Source: CAIWHR01 sp963786625
GTDB lineage: Bacteria; Pseudomonadota; Gammaproteobacteria; Burkholderiales; Casimicrobiaceae
NCBI GenBank assembly: GCA_963786625.1
Contig: CAWAZS010000014.1
Location: 124,001-188,000 of the forward strand
Reading direction: 5' to 3'
Length of the DNA: 64,000 bases
The notes beneath the pieces are model-generated. The model was given only the letters and a program-made list of their open reading frames with translations. It had not been told where the DNA came from and did not search any database. A program made the translations under genes and the position numbers. Below are positions 8,945 to 18,056 of the stretch, piece by piece; the first letter of the stretch is position 1; each line of letters starts with the position of its first letter.

Positions 8945-9478
8945 ATGAGCGCGATTACCCTGCCACCACCGTGGCTCCAGACGCTGCGCCTGGACCTGCG
9001 GGAGTTCGTCGCCGCGGACTTCGACGACCTGTATCGCCTCGACAGCGATCCGCGCGTGATGAAGTACATCGCCGACGGGAAGCCCGCGTCGCGCGTCGCG
9101 GTGCTGCAGACGCTGGCGCGCATCGTCCGCTATCCGGCGCTCTACCCCGACCTCGGTGTCTGGCGCGCGTCGCGCCGCGACACGGGCGCCTTCGTCGGCT
9201 GGTTCTCGCTCAAGTACGCCGGCAGGTCGCCGGACATCGAGGTCGGCTACCGGCTGCTGCCGGAGGCCTGGGGCCAGGGGTTCGCTACCGAGGGGGCGCG
9301 CGCTCTCGTCGATTACGGCTTCGACGATCTCGACCTCGATCGGATCATCGGCGTCACCGATCCGGGCAACAAGGCCTCGCAGCGCGTGCTGATGAAGGCG
9401 GGCATGGCGGACGTCGGCTGGGGCCGCTATTACAACCAGCGCCTGCGCCTCTTCGCCGCCGAAAACCCATTTCGATGA
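8945..9478 (+). CDS. GNAT-family N-acetyltransferase (RimJ/RimL-like)
   Basis: A 177-residue acetyl-CoA-dependent acetyltransferase. LQTLRLDLREFVAADFDDL at the N-terminus and the sequence EVGYRLLPEAWGQGFATEGA, which holds the acetyl-CoA pyrophosphate-binding Q/RxxGxG/A-type loop, are typical of the RimJ/RimL branch. The C-terminus has the usual N-KASQRVLMKAGM. Start ATG 8945 lies just past the hairpin pair; an earlier in-frame start would translate repeat DNA. Its stop overlaps the prmC start (ATGA), so the two are probably translationally coupled. Substrate unknown: ribosomal protein, other protein or small molecule are all possible. Confidence 0.88.
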   Translation: MSAITLPPPWLQTLRLDLREFVAADFDDLYRLDSDPRVMKYIADGKPASRVAVLQTLARIVRYPALYPDLGVWRASRRDTGAFVGWFSLKYAGRSPDIEVGYRLLPEAWGQGFATEGARALVDYGFDDLDLDRIIGVTDPGNKASQRVLMKAGMADVGWGRYYNQRLRLFAAENPFR

Positions 9479-10314
9479 CGGGCCAGGTCACGGTGCGCCG
9501 GGCGCTTGCGCAAGCGGGCCTGGTGCCGCTGGACGCGCAGGTATTGCTCGCGCAGGTGCTGGGCCGCGACCGCGCATGGCTCGTCGCCCACGACGACGCC
9601 GCGCTCACCGCCGAGCAGGCCGACGCGTACTTTGCGCTTGCGCGGCGCCGCCGCGATGGCGAGCCGATCGCCTACCTCACCGGTGTCCGCGAATTCTGGG
9701 GCCTGTCCTTCCTCGTCTCGCCGGCGGTGCTGATTCCGCGGCCCGAAACGGAAACCCTGGTCGAGCTCGCGCTCGCGCGTCTGCCGGACGACCGCGATGT
9801 CGGCGTGCTCGATCTGGGCACGGGCTCGGGCGCGATCGCGATCGCGATCGCCCACGAGCGCCCGCGCGCCAGGGTTCTCGCCACCGACGCGTCCGCGGAC
9901 GCGCTCGCCCTCGCGCGCGAGAACGCGCGGCGACTGGGCACGGCCAACGTCGAGTTCGTGCAATCCGACTGGTATGCCGACCTGCCGCGCAACTGGCCCG
10001 GTGCGCCGTTCGCGTTGATCGCGAGCAATCCGCCGTACGTGGCTGCCGACGATCCGCACCTCGGCGAAGGCGACGTCCGGTTCGAGCCCGTCCGGGCGCT
10101 TTCGCCCGGCGGCGACGGCCTGGCTGCGATCCGCACGATCGTCGGCGGTGCGCGCGAGCGACTCGCATCCGGCGGCACGCTCGTCGTCGAGCACGGTTAC
10201 GATCAGGCGGAGCGCGTGCGCGAGCTGTTCGCGGCCGCAGGGCTCGCGGAGATCGTCTCCATGCGGGACCTCGCCGGAATCCAGCGCATCGTCGCCGGAC
10301 GCCGGGCTCGTTGA
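9475..10314 (+). CDS. prmC: Release factor glutamine methyltransferase PrmC (HemK)
   Basis: A 279-residue SAM-dependent enzyme that methylates the GGQ glutamine of RF1 and RF2. It has the N-terminal helical domain (AQVLLAQVLGRDRAWL), the family sequence REFWGLSFLVSPAVLIPRPE, SAM motif I DLGTGSGAIAIAIA, and catalytic NPPY near residue 183. ATG 9475 overlaps the preceding stop by four bases. Placement near prfA is standard; the intervening GNAT gene is less usual. Confidence 0.95.
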   Translation: MTGQVTVRRALAQAGLVPLDAQVLLAQVLGRDRAWLVAHDDAALTAEQADAYFALARRRRDGEPIAYLTGVREFWGLSFLVSPAVLIPRPETETLVELALARLPDDRDVGVLDLGTGSGAIAIAIAHERPRARVLATDASADALALARENARRLGTANVEFVQSDWYADLPRNWPGAPFALIASNPPYVAADDPHLGEGDVRFEPVRALSPGGDGLAAIRTIVGGARERLASGGTLVVEHGYDQAERVRELFAAAGLAEIVSMRDLAGIQRIVAGRRAR

Positions 10315-10712
10315 CGCCGGTCAACCGAGGCACGGACGAGTGGGCACGGCTACGCTTTCGCTGCGTGTCCCAGCGCACAGACGGGCCGCGTGCCGGTGCT
10401 GAAATTCACGGTGTGGCGTAACGCCCGCGAAGAGCGGGTAGTCGAATCAATCTGAGCGAGGACAATCGTGGGCCAGTCGACCGTTGTCAAATTCGGAGAA
10501 AGGGACCTTTCGGCGCTCAATGCCAAGGCGGACGTGTTGTCGAAGCGGGACGAGAGTGCCTGGGAAGAAGCCGTCGATTGGGGCGCCCCCGATTGCAGCA
10601 CGTTGTGCGCCTCCGAGTGGCGAATGGCGATGGCGCCCAATTTCGATTGACCTGCGTCGGCACATCGGTCGTCGTGTGCAGATGTTTCTGTTGGCCAACC
10701 TGAAAGGTGTGA
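10315..10712. other. Intergenic region, no convincing gene
   Basis: About 400 bases. A GTG-initiated 60-codon frame (10468-10650) has neither a clear ribosome-binding site nor recognised similarity. I see no hairpin array, tRNA or terminator here. Confidence 0.5.
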
Positions 10713-11072
10713 ATGATGAATAGGGTTTCCCGATCCATTTTCGTTGGCGCAGCACTTGCGATGGCGCTGGCCGGCTGTCAAAAAAGTGACGCGCCGGCCA
10801 TCACCTCAAGCGGCGCGCCACCGCAAGCCGTTATCAACGCAACGCCCATCCCGCAGATGCCGAAGGGGGACCCATCGGTGCCTGACGCGGCCACCGCGTT
10901 GTCGGCACAGGACGCCGCGGCAAAGACCACGGCGATGCCGGACACCGCGCTGCAGAAGAAGCCAGCCCTCCAGGAAAAGATGACGAAGGCCGAGGAGTCG
11001 AAGGCGATGCCGTTGCCCGGTCAGGCCAATGACCATTCGACTACGGCCCTCGACAAGAAGAAGGGCGGCTAA
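10713..11072 (+). CDS. Small putative lipoprotein
   Basis: A 119-residue protein (118 if the second Met is used) with a lipoprotein signal: MNRVSRSIFVGAALAMALAGC, Cys near residue 22 in an LAGC lipobox. The remainder is low-complexity, rich in Ala, Pro, Lys and Thr with no predicted fold, and ends DKKKGG. A weak AAAGG lies upstream. Likely a membrane-tethered envelope protein; no function is recognised. No evident operon partner. Confidence 0.65.
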   Translation: MMNRVSRSIFVGAALAMALAGCQKSDAPAITSSGAPPQAVINATPIPQMPKGDPSVPDAATALSAQDAAAKTTAMPDTALQKKPALQEKMTKAEESKAMPLPGQANDHSTTALDKKKGG

Positions 11073-11251
11073 GCAGTCGATTGGCGACCCGTTGCTTTCG
11101 GCGCGTCTGCCGTGCCCGCAGGCATCCGTCGCGCGAATCGCGAAGCCCAACAGACGGGGATATTCGGCGATCGGTATTCATCCGGCCTCGGTTGCGCCGA
11201 ACGATAAAGATGCGGCGGATCGTCTCGCCCTAGCACAAAGGGCTCGGAGAG

Positions 11252-11968
11252 CTACTTGGCGACATAGGGCAGGAGGCGGTCAAATTCCCTCTTGACGACC
11301 TGGTAGCACTCGCAGGTTCGAGCCTCCAGCCCCGGGCGATCGAGCACCGTGATCCTGCCCCGGCTGTAACGGATCAGCCCGGCATCCTGCAACTTCCCGG
11401 CGGCCTCGGTGACGCCTTCGCGGCGCACGCCCAGCATGTTGGCGATCAATTCCTGCGTCATCGACAGCTCGTTCGACGCCAGTCGATCGAGGCTCAGCAA
11501 CAGCCACCGGCACAATTGCTGATCGACCGAGTGATGCCGGTTGCAGACCGCCGTCTGTGCCATCTGGGTGATCAGCGCCTGGGTGTAGCGCAGCAGCAGA
11601 TGCATCATCGGGCCGTAACGTGCGAACTCTTCCTTGAGCAATGCGGCGCGCAGCCGGAAGGCATGCCCTGCGCTTTGCACGATGGCGCGGCTGGGCGTGC
11701 TCTCACCGCCCATGAACAGCGAAATGCCTAGGATGCCTTCGTTACCCACGACCGCGATTTCGGCCGAGGCGCCGTCCTCCATGACGTACAGCAGCGAAAC
11801 GATCGACGTCGTCGGGAAATAGACGTATTGCAACTTGCCACCGGATTCGTAGAGGACATCTCCGAGCCCCACCGGGATGAGCTCCAGATGGGATGCGAGC
11901 CGCTCGAAGTCGTTGGCTGGCAGGGCGTCGAGAAGATGGTTTTGCTTCGGCGAAGGCGGTGAAGACAT
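11252..11968 (-). CDS. Crp/Fnr-family transcriptional regulator
   Basis: A 238-residue regulator. Residues about 15-135 form a cyclic-nucleotide-binding-like beta-roll (VLYESGGKLQYVYFPTTSIVSL, then AVVGNEGILGISLFMGG). Residues about 150-230 form a winged helix with recognition segment MTQELIANMLGVRREGVTEA. The beta-roll resembles the subgroup that lacks the Arg-Ser cAMP-contact pair of Crp, so its ligand is uncertain. It starts two bases after the stop of the MarR-like gene and is presumably co-transcribed with it. Confidence 0.88.
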   Translation of the reverse strand: MSSPPSPKQNHLLDALPANDFERLASHLELIPVGLGDVLYESGGKLQYVYFPTTSIVSLLYVMEDGASAEIAVVGNEGILGISLFMGGESTPSRAIVQSAGHAFRLRAALLKEEFARYGPMMHLLLRYTQALITQMAQTAVCNRHHSVDQQLCRWLLLSLDRLASNELSMTQELIANMLGVRREGVTEAAGKLQDAGLIRYSRGRITVLDRPGLEARTCECYQVVKREFDRLLPYVAK

Positions 11969-11970
11969 GG

Positions 11971-12309
11971 CTACTTGAAATGCAATACCGCAATGGATGT
12001 AAGTGTGGCGCCGTACTTGCTTAGCAATTTGATACTGGCAGGAGAAATGACCAGGAGGATGGCGCGTTGATCGTTCGCATGTTTGCGCCGGACTATGACT
12101 CCTTTCTCAACGAGTCTGGCCAATTTGCGACGTATCGTCGTGCGCGAACACAAGTTCAACAGCAAGAGCTGTTTCAGCGTTAGTGGTTGCCCCTCCTCTT
12201 GCGCAAATCCGATCTCGATGACGATATCGAAATCGGCGGTGGATTTCAGGAAGCGAAGTTCCAACCTTTCGAACTCCCTGATCTTTCGTAATCCGGTGAA
12301 TAACTTCAT
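11971..12309 (-). CDS. MarR-like winged-helix regulator
   Basis: A short, 112-residue DNA-binding protein. QPLTLKQLLLLNLCSRTTIRRKLARLVEKGVI is the helix-turn-helix and start of the wing; NDQRAILLVISPASIKLL completes the wing. It lacks the long C-terminal dimerisation helix of full-size MarR proteins. It is the first gene of a two-regulator unit with the Crp-like gene. Codon use is less GC-rich than its neighbours, which may indicate acquisition. Ligand and targets unknown. Confidence 0.7.
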   Translation of the reverse strand: MKLFTGLRKIREFERLELRFLKSTADFDIVIEIGFAQEEGQPLTLKQLLLLNLCSRTTIRRKLARLVEKGVIVRRKHANDQRAILLVISPASIKLLSKYGATLTSIAVLHFK

Positions 12310-12897
12310 GTTTTTCTTGCGTTTTCATTGTTGAAGGCGTTGGTATGATGTGGCTCAATCACGTAGCTGGCAAGCACAATTGGGTTCCTTTTTGGCACGC
12401 ATAATTCTGCCGAACGCGTTGTGCCAATCAATGCACCGAGCAGTCTTTCCCGGAAGAAATTTTCCGGCACGTTCACCGGGTCTTGGGACTGTGTTAACGG
12501 AAGGACCGGGACCGTCGACGGTCAAGTGGTTCGCGGACGCGGACAATCAGGGATGGCTCCCGTAGCAGCACTCAATTGATCATCGATCCGTTCGCACGAA
12601 TGCCTGTTCGTCGCCGGTGAAGCTTGGCCTCGACGCGCGCAGTCACTTCAACACAGCCTTGATGACATGCGCCTACCCCTGCCCGTTGCGCCGGCGCGTC
12701 CCGCGTCAACCATGGTGGGTAGGGTATTGCCCTTCATCGGCGTTGACATAAAATTCGCGTCCGTCCGGACTGCATCCGTATGGCGGTGTGCGAGCGCGAC
12801 GCGGGACCGCGGCTGATGCCGTTTTCGCGGTCGGCAGCTCCGGTGCGAGTCGTGACGGCTGGATGGCAACGCAATGACAACCGGCAGGAGGAACAGC
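12310..12897. other. Intergenic region, AT-richer, no supported gene
   Basis: About 590 bases between divergent genes. A 71-codon GTG frame at 12350-12565 ends in STVKWFADADNQGW, faintly like the start of a cold-shock protein, but nothing else of that family follows. A TTGACA at 12743-12748 has no good -10 partner. Confidence 0.45.
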
Positions 12898-14221
12898 ATG
12901 GTCACCGATCGGCAATCCAATGCTCTTTCCAATGCGACGGCGCGTGCCGCCGAGCCTGTTCGACGCCGCCGTGCACAGCTTCAACATCTATTGCGGCGAC
13001 CCGCTGGCGCGCCTCGACGAGGCCGTGGCCGAATCCCCGGCGTTCGCGCAGGCGCATCTGTTCAAGGGTTTCATCCTCGCGCTGGCCACCGAGCCTGCGG
13101 CGACCGCCCAGGCACGCGAGGTCGCCGCGGCCGTGCGCGCGATGAGCCTGAACGAGCGGGAGGCGTCCCAATTCGCGATTCTCGAGCAGCTGCTTGCGGG
13201 CAGCTGGGTCGGGGCGGCCACCGCGATGGACTTTCACAACATGCGTTACCCGCGCGACCTCGTCGCCCTCCAGGTCGGCCATCTGCTGGACTTCTATCGC
13301 GGCAGCGCGCGCGATTTGCGCGATCGCCTGGCGCGCGCCATGCCGCACTGGACGGACGAGGTTCCCGGCTGCCACGCCGTGGTCGCGATGTATGCGTTCG
13401 GCCTCGAGGAGACCGGCGATTACGGACGCGCGGAGGAGGCTGGCCGTCGCGCCCTCGACCTGGAGCCGCTCGACGCCTGGGCGCACCACGCTGTCGCGCA
13501 CGTGATGGAGATGCAGGGGCGTGCGCAGGACGGTGTCGGCTGGATGATGGCGCGTGCGCCGCAGTGGGCTCGCGATGACAACTTCTTCAAGATTCACAAC
13601 TGGTGGCACGGCGCACTGTGCCATCTCGATCTCGGACAGTTCGATCAAGCCCTTGCCCTTTACGACGGACCGATCCGTCGCAGCCGGAGCCACGTCGTGC
13701 TCGACCTGATCGACGCCTCTGCCTTGCTTTGGCGGATGCGCCTTTGCGGGCGTGACGTCGGCGATCGGTGGCAGGAGCTTTCGAAATGCTGGGACGACCA
13801 CGCCGACGGGCAGCTCTATCCCTTCAACGATCTGCACGCGGCGATGGCCTATCTCGGCGCCGGGCGGGACGAGCGGCTCGAGGAGCTGGTGGCAACCATG
13901 GAGCGAAACGCCGCCGGTAACGTCGATACGGCACATTGGATCCGCACGATCGGGCTTCCGCTCATCCGGGGGTTCACGGCGTTCTGGCGGGGGCAGCACC
14001 GGACCTGTGTGGAGGCATTGCACCCCGTGCGCTTCATCGCGAACAACTTCGGTGGAAGCCACGCCCAGCGCGACATCATCGATTGGACCCTGACCGAGGC
14101 CGCGCTGCGCGCCGACCTCCCGGATGTGGCGACGGCGCTCGCGAGCGAACGGGCCGCGCTCAAGCCCCACAGTGCGGTCAACCGCGAGCTCGTTCGCCGT
14201 GCCGCAGGGATCGCTTCGTAG
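12898..14221 (+). CDS. TTC38-type tetratricopeptide protein, N-terminal frameshift
   Basis: An AGGAGG at 12886-12891 precedes ATG 12898 by six bases, and the first codons read MVTDRQSNALSNATARA, the usual start of this family. Near 12950 the frame shifts and continues as SLFDAAVHSFNIYCGDPLARLDEA to the stop at 14221. The main frame has TPR-like helices, with diagnostic HAVVAMYAFGLEETGDY, LDAWAHHAVAHVMEMQGR and DNFFKIHNWWHGALCHLDL. Intact length would be about 440 residues. The role of bacterial TTC38 proteins is not established. Taking only the later ATG (12920) would miss the true N-terminus. Confidence 0.85.
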
Positions 14222-14327
14222 CGCCGAGGATCCTCGTCGATTCGCGCGGTCGACTGGCGCGGGCACGTCGACGACGTCATCGTCGGACGCGATCATCGAT
14301 CCTGATGACGAACATCGCGAATGACGA

Positions 14328-14357
14328 TTGGAGTCATGGCGAGTTCGCTCCTATATT
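14328..14357 (+). promoter_or_regulatory. Candidate promoter for mgsA
   Basis: TTGGAG (14328-14333) and TATATT (14352-14357), 18 bases apart, lie about 105 bases upstream of the mgsA start. Confidence 0.4.
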
Positions 14358-14461
14358 CTCGATCCGTGCCCTGGGCAGTGACTGCTTTGGCGGTCGTTTT
14401 TCACGACCCCGCCCGAGGGCGAATCGAGCGCAGACGAATCGACGTACGGCAAAGGAGGCAC

Positions 14462-14950
14462 ATGATGCCCGACGCCATCGCCATCGCGACCCGGAAGCGC
14501 ATCGCACTGGTCGCGCACGACAACAAGAAGCAGGACCTGCTGGAGTGGGCGGGCTACAACCGCGACCTGCTCTCGCACCACGAGCTGTACGCGACCGGAA
14601 CGACCGGCGCGCTGTTGGAAGAGGCGCTGCAGCTTCCCGTCGTCAAGCTGCAAAGCGGTCCGCTCGGAGGCGACCAGCAGATCGGCGCGAAGATCGTGGA
14701 AGGCGCGATCGACTTCGTGATCTTCTTCTGGGATCCGCTGGAGGCGCAGCCTCACGATCCCGATGTCCGGGCGCTGCTGCGGATCGCGGTCGTCTGGAAC
14801 ATCCCGGTCGCGTGCAATCGCGCCTCGGCCGACTTCATGATCTCCTCGCCGCTGTTGACGTCGACCTACGAGCGTTCGCTCCCGGAATACGGGGCGCACA
14901 ACGATCGCTTGAAGACGGCTCTGGGCGCGTCCGGCCACACCGAGCACTAA
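14462..14950 (+). CDS. mgsA: Methylglyoxal synthase
   Basis: A 162-residue enzyme that converts dihydroxyacetone phosphate to methylglyoxal and phosphate, bypassing lower glycolysis when phosphate is short. It carries IALVAHDNKKQDL, TGTTG, the catalytic Asp in GGDQQIGA, and the signature FFWDPLEAQPHDPDV, followed by WNIPVACNRASADF. AAGGAGG at 14452-14458 supports ATG 14462 or 14465. The in-frame start at 14321 would add a non-conserved extension. It is convergent with, and almost touches, the nuclease-like gene on the other strand. Confidence 0.95.
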   Translation: MMPDAIAIATRKRIALVAHDNKKQDLLEWAGYNRDLLSHHELYATGTTGALLEEALQLPVVKLQSGPLGGDQQIGAKIVEGAIDFVIFFWDPLEAQPHDPDVRALLRIAVVWNIPVACNRASADFMISSPLLTSTYERSLPEYGAHNDRLKTALGASGHTEH

Positions 14951-15534
14951 GGCTTCCTGCCGCGTCCTTCGCCGGGCAGCAGCTGTGCGAGCTCAGGACC
15001 GCCAACCAGCTTGATCGCGTGCTTGATGGCGAAGGCGCGTGCGTTGTGCGTGATCTCGCCGGCGGCCACGTAGATGCACTCCTGCGCGCTGCGCGCTTCC
15101 TTCATGGCGTGCAGGTCCTGCAGGGCCTCGACGCCCGTCTGCGCCACCTTCCAGCGCTTGCAGCTGACGAGTGCGGTGCGCCCCGCCTTCGTGATCTCGA
15201 AATTGGCGGCGGCTCCGCTGACGGCGCGGACCTCGTAGCCTTGCTGCCGATACGCCGCCTCGATGGCGCGGGAAAACTCGGCCCACGACATCGCGCGCAC
15301 CGCGGCGAGGGTCGTCTCGATGCGGTTCCTCGACGGCGCCTGGAGCCTTCTCCAGGCGGCGATGCACCCGATCACCAGAAAGGGCAGACCGCTGAGGGTG
15401 CCGAAGATCCGGTAATCCTCGGGCAGCAACGCGATTGCGACGGCGGCCACCGCGCCGGCGATGGCGAAACTGATCCACCACGACGAGCGCAGCAGGATCG
15501 CGAACAGCGAGTTCTCGTTCATCTTCCACTTCAT
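14947..15534 (-). CDS. Membrane-anchored restriction endonuclease-like (Mrr_cat) protein
   Basis: A 195-residue protein with two hydrophobic segments (about residues 17-35 and 42-58), then a PD-(D/E)xK-type nuclease fold similar to Mrr. WAEFSRAIEAAYRQQGYEVRAV is the usual opening helix, and LVSCKRWK supplies the conserved Lys of the active site. The acidic position upstream reads NFEI rather than the usual D-F/L-V/I, so catalysis is uncertain. Proteins of this layout occur as lone genes in Proteobacteria; their role is not established. Starts at 15534 and 15522 are both possible. Confidence 0.7.
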   Translation of the reverse strand: MKWKMNENSLFAILLRSSWWISFAIAGAVAAVAIALLPEDYRIFGTLSGLPFLVIGCIAAWRRLQAPSRNRIETTLAAVRAMSWAEFSRAIEAAYRQQGYEVRAVSGAAANFEITKAGRTALVSCKRWKVAQTGVEALQDLHAMKEARSAQECIYVAAGEITHNARAFAIKHAIKLVGGPELAQLLPGEGRGRKP

Positions 15535-15714
15535 GCGCTGCCTCGCGACTTTTCCCGAACACGCGGACCGGTGAGTATAGAGGAGCCGAACCGCGCCCGG
15601 CGGATGCGTCGATCCCATTCTTCGTCTTTTGGGCGCGCGCACTGATCCAGCAGCCGGCGCGCCGCGCGCCGTCGGCCGCGCGTGTATGCTTGCGCGCAAC
15701 ATCGACCCCAAGCC

Positions 15715-17253
15715 ATGGACCCGCCCGGCCTCAAGCGCCGCCTCACCTGCATCCTTGCGACCGACGCCGTCGGCTACAGCCGGCTCGTCAGCGAGGATGA
15801 AGAGAACGCGCTGCGCGTCCTCGCCGCACACCGCGCCGTCATCGACGGCATCATCGCCTTCCACGACGGCCGCATCATCAGCACGGCGGGCGACTCGGTG
15901 CTCGCGGAGTTCCGCAGCGTCGTCGACGCGGTGCGCTGCGCGGTCGAGATCCAGGACGCGCTGAAGACGCGCAACGAATCGCTTCCCGAGCCGCAGCGGA
16001 TGCTCTTCCGCATCGGCATCAACCTGGGCGAGGTCGTCGTCAAGGGCGACGACCTGCTGGGCGACGGCGTCAACGTCGCGGCGCGGCTCGAAAGCGTTGC
16101 GCAGCCGGGCGGCATCCTGATCTCGTCGTCGGTCTACGACCAGATCACGGGCAAGCTCGACCTGGGGTTCCAGGACATGGGCGAGCAGGCGCTCAAGAAC
16201 ATCTCGCGGCCGATACGCGCATTCAGCGTGTCGGGCGCGGGCGGCACGATCCGCGCGGAGCCCGCGCCGCGTGCCGCCAGCGCTGCGACCCCGAATCGCC
16301 GGACGCCCAGTCGCACGATGCCGATCGTGATCGGCGCGATCGCGCTCGTTGCGGCGGCCGGCGGAATCGCATGGATGCAGGGCTGGCTCGGAGGTTCGCG
16401 AGCGGCGGACGCGCAGGTCGCCGCGCCCGATCCGGCGAAGGCGAAGCTCGAGGCGGATCTCGCGGCGTCCGAGAAGGCGCGCGCGGATGCGGAGCAGCGG
16501 GCGCGGATCGCCGATTCCGACGCGGTCAAGGCGCGCGCCGAAGCCGAAGCCGCCGCAATGCGCGCCAAGGCCGAGAGCGATGCCGCTGCGGTCAAGGCGA
16601 AGGCCCAGGCCGAGGCGGCCGCGATGCGCTCGCAGGCGACGCAGGCCGAGGAGGCGAGCCGGGCGAAGGCCGCCGCCGCCGATGCGATCAAGGCGCGCGC
16701 CGAGGCGGAAGCCGCGGTGTTGCGGGAGAAAGCGGAATCCGAAGCCGCGGCGTTGAAGGGGAAGGCCGAGGCCGACGCCGCCGCGGCGAAGGCGAAGGCA
16801 CAGACCGAGATCGCGGCTGCGCAGCCTCAGGTCGCGCGCGAGACGACCGCGCCGAAGGCCCATGCCTCTCCCGTGGGTGCCGGTGCGTCGCGCTACGACG
16901 GTACCTGGGTCGCCACGCAGAAGTGCTCGGGGGTCGGCCGGGATCCCCCGTTCACGCGCAGCGCGAACATCATCGTGCAGGGCGGCGAGTTCGCAGTCGA
17001 GCGCGGCGTCCCCGGGGAGCCGGGATTCAACACCGCGCGCGGGCGCGTCGCCGCTGACGGCACCTTAGTGATGATCGGCAACGGCATCAGCCCGGGGCAG
17101 ACCTCCTACGGCAGGCGTTTCGACATCCGTTACGACGGACGCTGGACGGGCGACCGCTTCGTCCTCCACGGCGTCTTCGGCGGGCGCAGCTGCGAGGTCG
17201 ACATCACACGTGCCGGTGAGGCGTCCGAGCCGCGCGGCAAGCCCCGCCGCTGA
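15715..17253 (+). CDS. Class III adenylate/guanylate cyclase with TM helix and coiled-coil stalk
   Basis: 512 residues. An N-terminal cyclase catalytic domain (about 8-175) has both metal-binding aspartates (ILATDAVGYS and TAGDSVLAEF) and the transition-state Asn/Arg pair in GVNVAARLES. A single membrane helix follows near 203-222. Next come about 140 residues of charged Ala/Glu/Lys repeat (KARAEAEAAAMRAKAESDA and variants), predicted as a long coiled coil. A C-terminal extracytoplasmic domain (about 395-500, RYDGTWVATQKCSG) has two cysteines. The likely layout is a cytoplasmic cyclase on a rod that exposes a sensor domain in the periplasm. Start ATG 15715 begins MDPPGLKRRLTCI; an earlier GTG is less likely. 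Confidence 0.88.
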   Translation: MDPPGLKRRLTCILATDAVGYSRLVSEDEENALRVLAAHRAVIDGIIAFHDGRIISTAGDSVLAEFRSVVDAVRCAVEIQDALKTRNESLPEPQRMLFRIGINLGEVVVKGDDLLGDGVNVAARLESVAQPGGILISSSVYDQITGKLDLGFQDMGEQALKNISRPIRAFSVSGAGGTIRAEPAPRAASAATPNRRTPSRTMPIVIGAIALVAAAGGIAWMQGWLGGSRAADAQVAAPDPAKAKLEADLAASEKARADAEQRARIADSDAVKARAEAEAAAMRAKAESDAAAVKAKAQAEAAAMRSQATQAEEASRAKAAAADAIKARAEAEAAVLREKAESEAAALKGKAEADAAAAKAKAQTEIAAAQPQVARETTAPKAHASPVGAGASRYDGTWVATQKCSGVGRDPPFTRSANIIVQGGEFAVERGVPGEPGFNTARGRVAADGTLVMIGNGISPGQTSYGRRFDIRYDGRWTGDRFVLHGVFGGRSCEVDITRAGEASEPRGKPRR

Positions 17254-17343
17254 ACCTGCCTTCGCCGCGCGCCGTCGCCTTCGGTATCGGGTTCCGTACC
17301 CCGCGCAACCGCGGCGCCCCGTCGATTCCACGGCGCGACGGGT

Positions 17344-18052
17344 TCAGGCGGCCCGTGCCTCGCCCGACTGCTCGTAGGTGCGCCCGTCGCGGATGTGGTA
17401 GATCCGGCGGAAGGTCGGGATGATCTTCTCGTCGTGCGTGACGACGATGATCGCCGTTGCGAATCGCTGCGCCATCGCGTTCAGGATGCGCATCACGGTC
17501 AGCGCGCGCTCGCTGTCGAGCGGCGCCGTCGGTTCGTCGGCAAGGATGATCGGCGGCTGCTCTGACCAGCGCGCGGGCGATCGCGACGCGCTGCTGCTCG
17601 CCGCCGGAGAGCTGGGGTACCTGCGCTTGCGCGCGATGACCGACATCGAGCGCCGACAAGCATCTCCCGCGCCCGGTCGCGCGCCTTGCCGTTGGCCATG
17701 CCGGCCAGCATCGGCAGCAGGGCGACGTTGTCGGTGACGTCGAGGAACGGAATGAGATAGGGCTGCTGGAACACGAAGCCGATGCGGTCGCGCCGCAGCG
17801 CGCGCAGGTCGGCGACCTTCCAGCCGTTGTCGTAGATCGTCTCCCCGGCCAGCGCCATGCGGCCCGACGTGGGCTCGATGACGGCGCCGAGGCATTTCAG
17901 CAGCGTGCTCTTGCCCGAGCCGCTGGGACCGATCAGACCGACGACCTCGCCGGGCTGGACGATCATGTCCACGCCTTCAGCGCATCGACGGCCGCATCGC
18001 CCATGCCGTAGCGCTTGGTCAGACCGCTGATCTCGATTGCCGGATGGACCAC
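17344..18052 (-). CDS. ABC exporter ATP-binding subunit (DevA/LolD-like), three apparent frameshifts
   Basis: Four consecutive segments in different frames join into one ATPase of about 235 residues. The start (GTG 18052) reads AIEISGLTKRYGMG. After a shift near 17975 comes Walker A GLIGPSGSGKST and the Q-loop FVFQQPYLIPFL. After a shift near 17658 comes the ABC signature LSGGEQQRVAIARAL. After a shift near 17565 come Walker B IILADEPTAPLDS and the H-loop VVTHDEK. Each junction restores the family sequence when one base is added or removed. It is the last gene of the tetR-hlyD-permease-ATPase operon and would energise export of an unknown substrate. It is either damaged or mis-sequenced. Confidence 0.8.
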
Positions 18053-18056
18053 GCCG

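Noticed and set aside
10468..10650. 60-codon GTG frame after prmC
   Set aside because: No ribosome-binding site, no recognised similarity, no coupling to a neighbour.
12350..12565. Possible cold-shock protein remnant (TVKWF near the end)
   Set aside because: Only about five residues agree and the rest of the fold is missing; chance is adequate.
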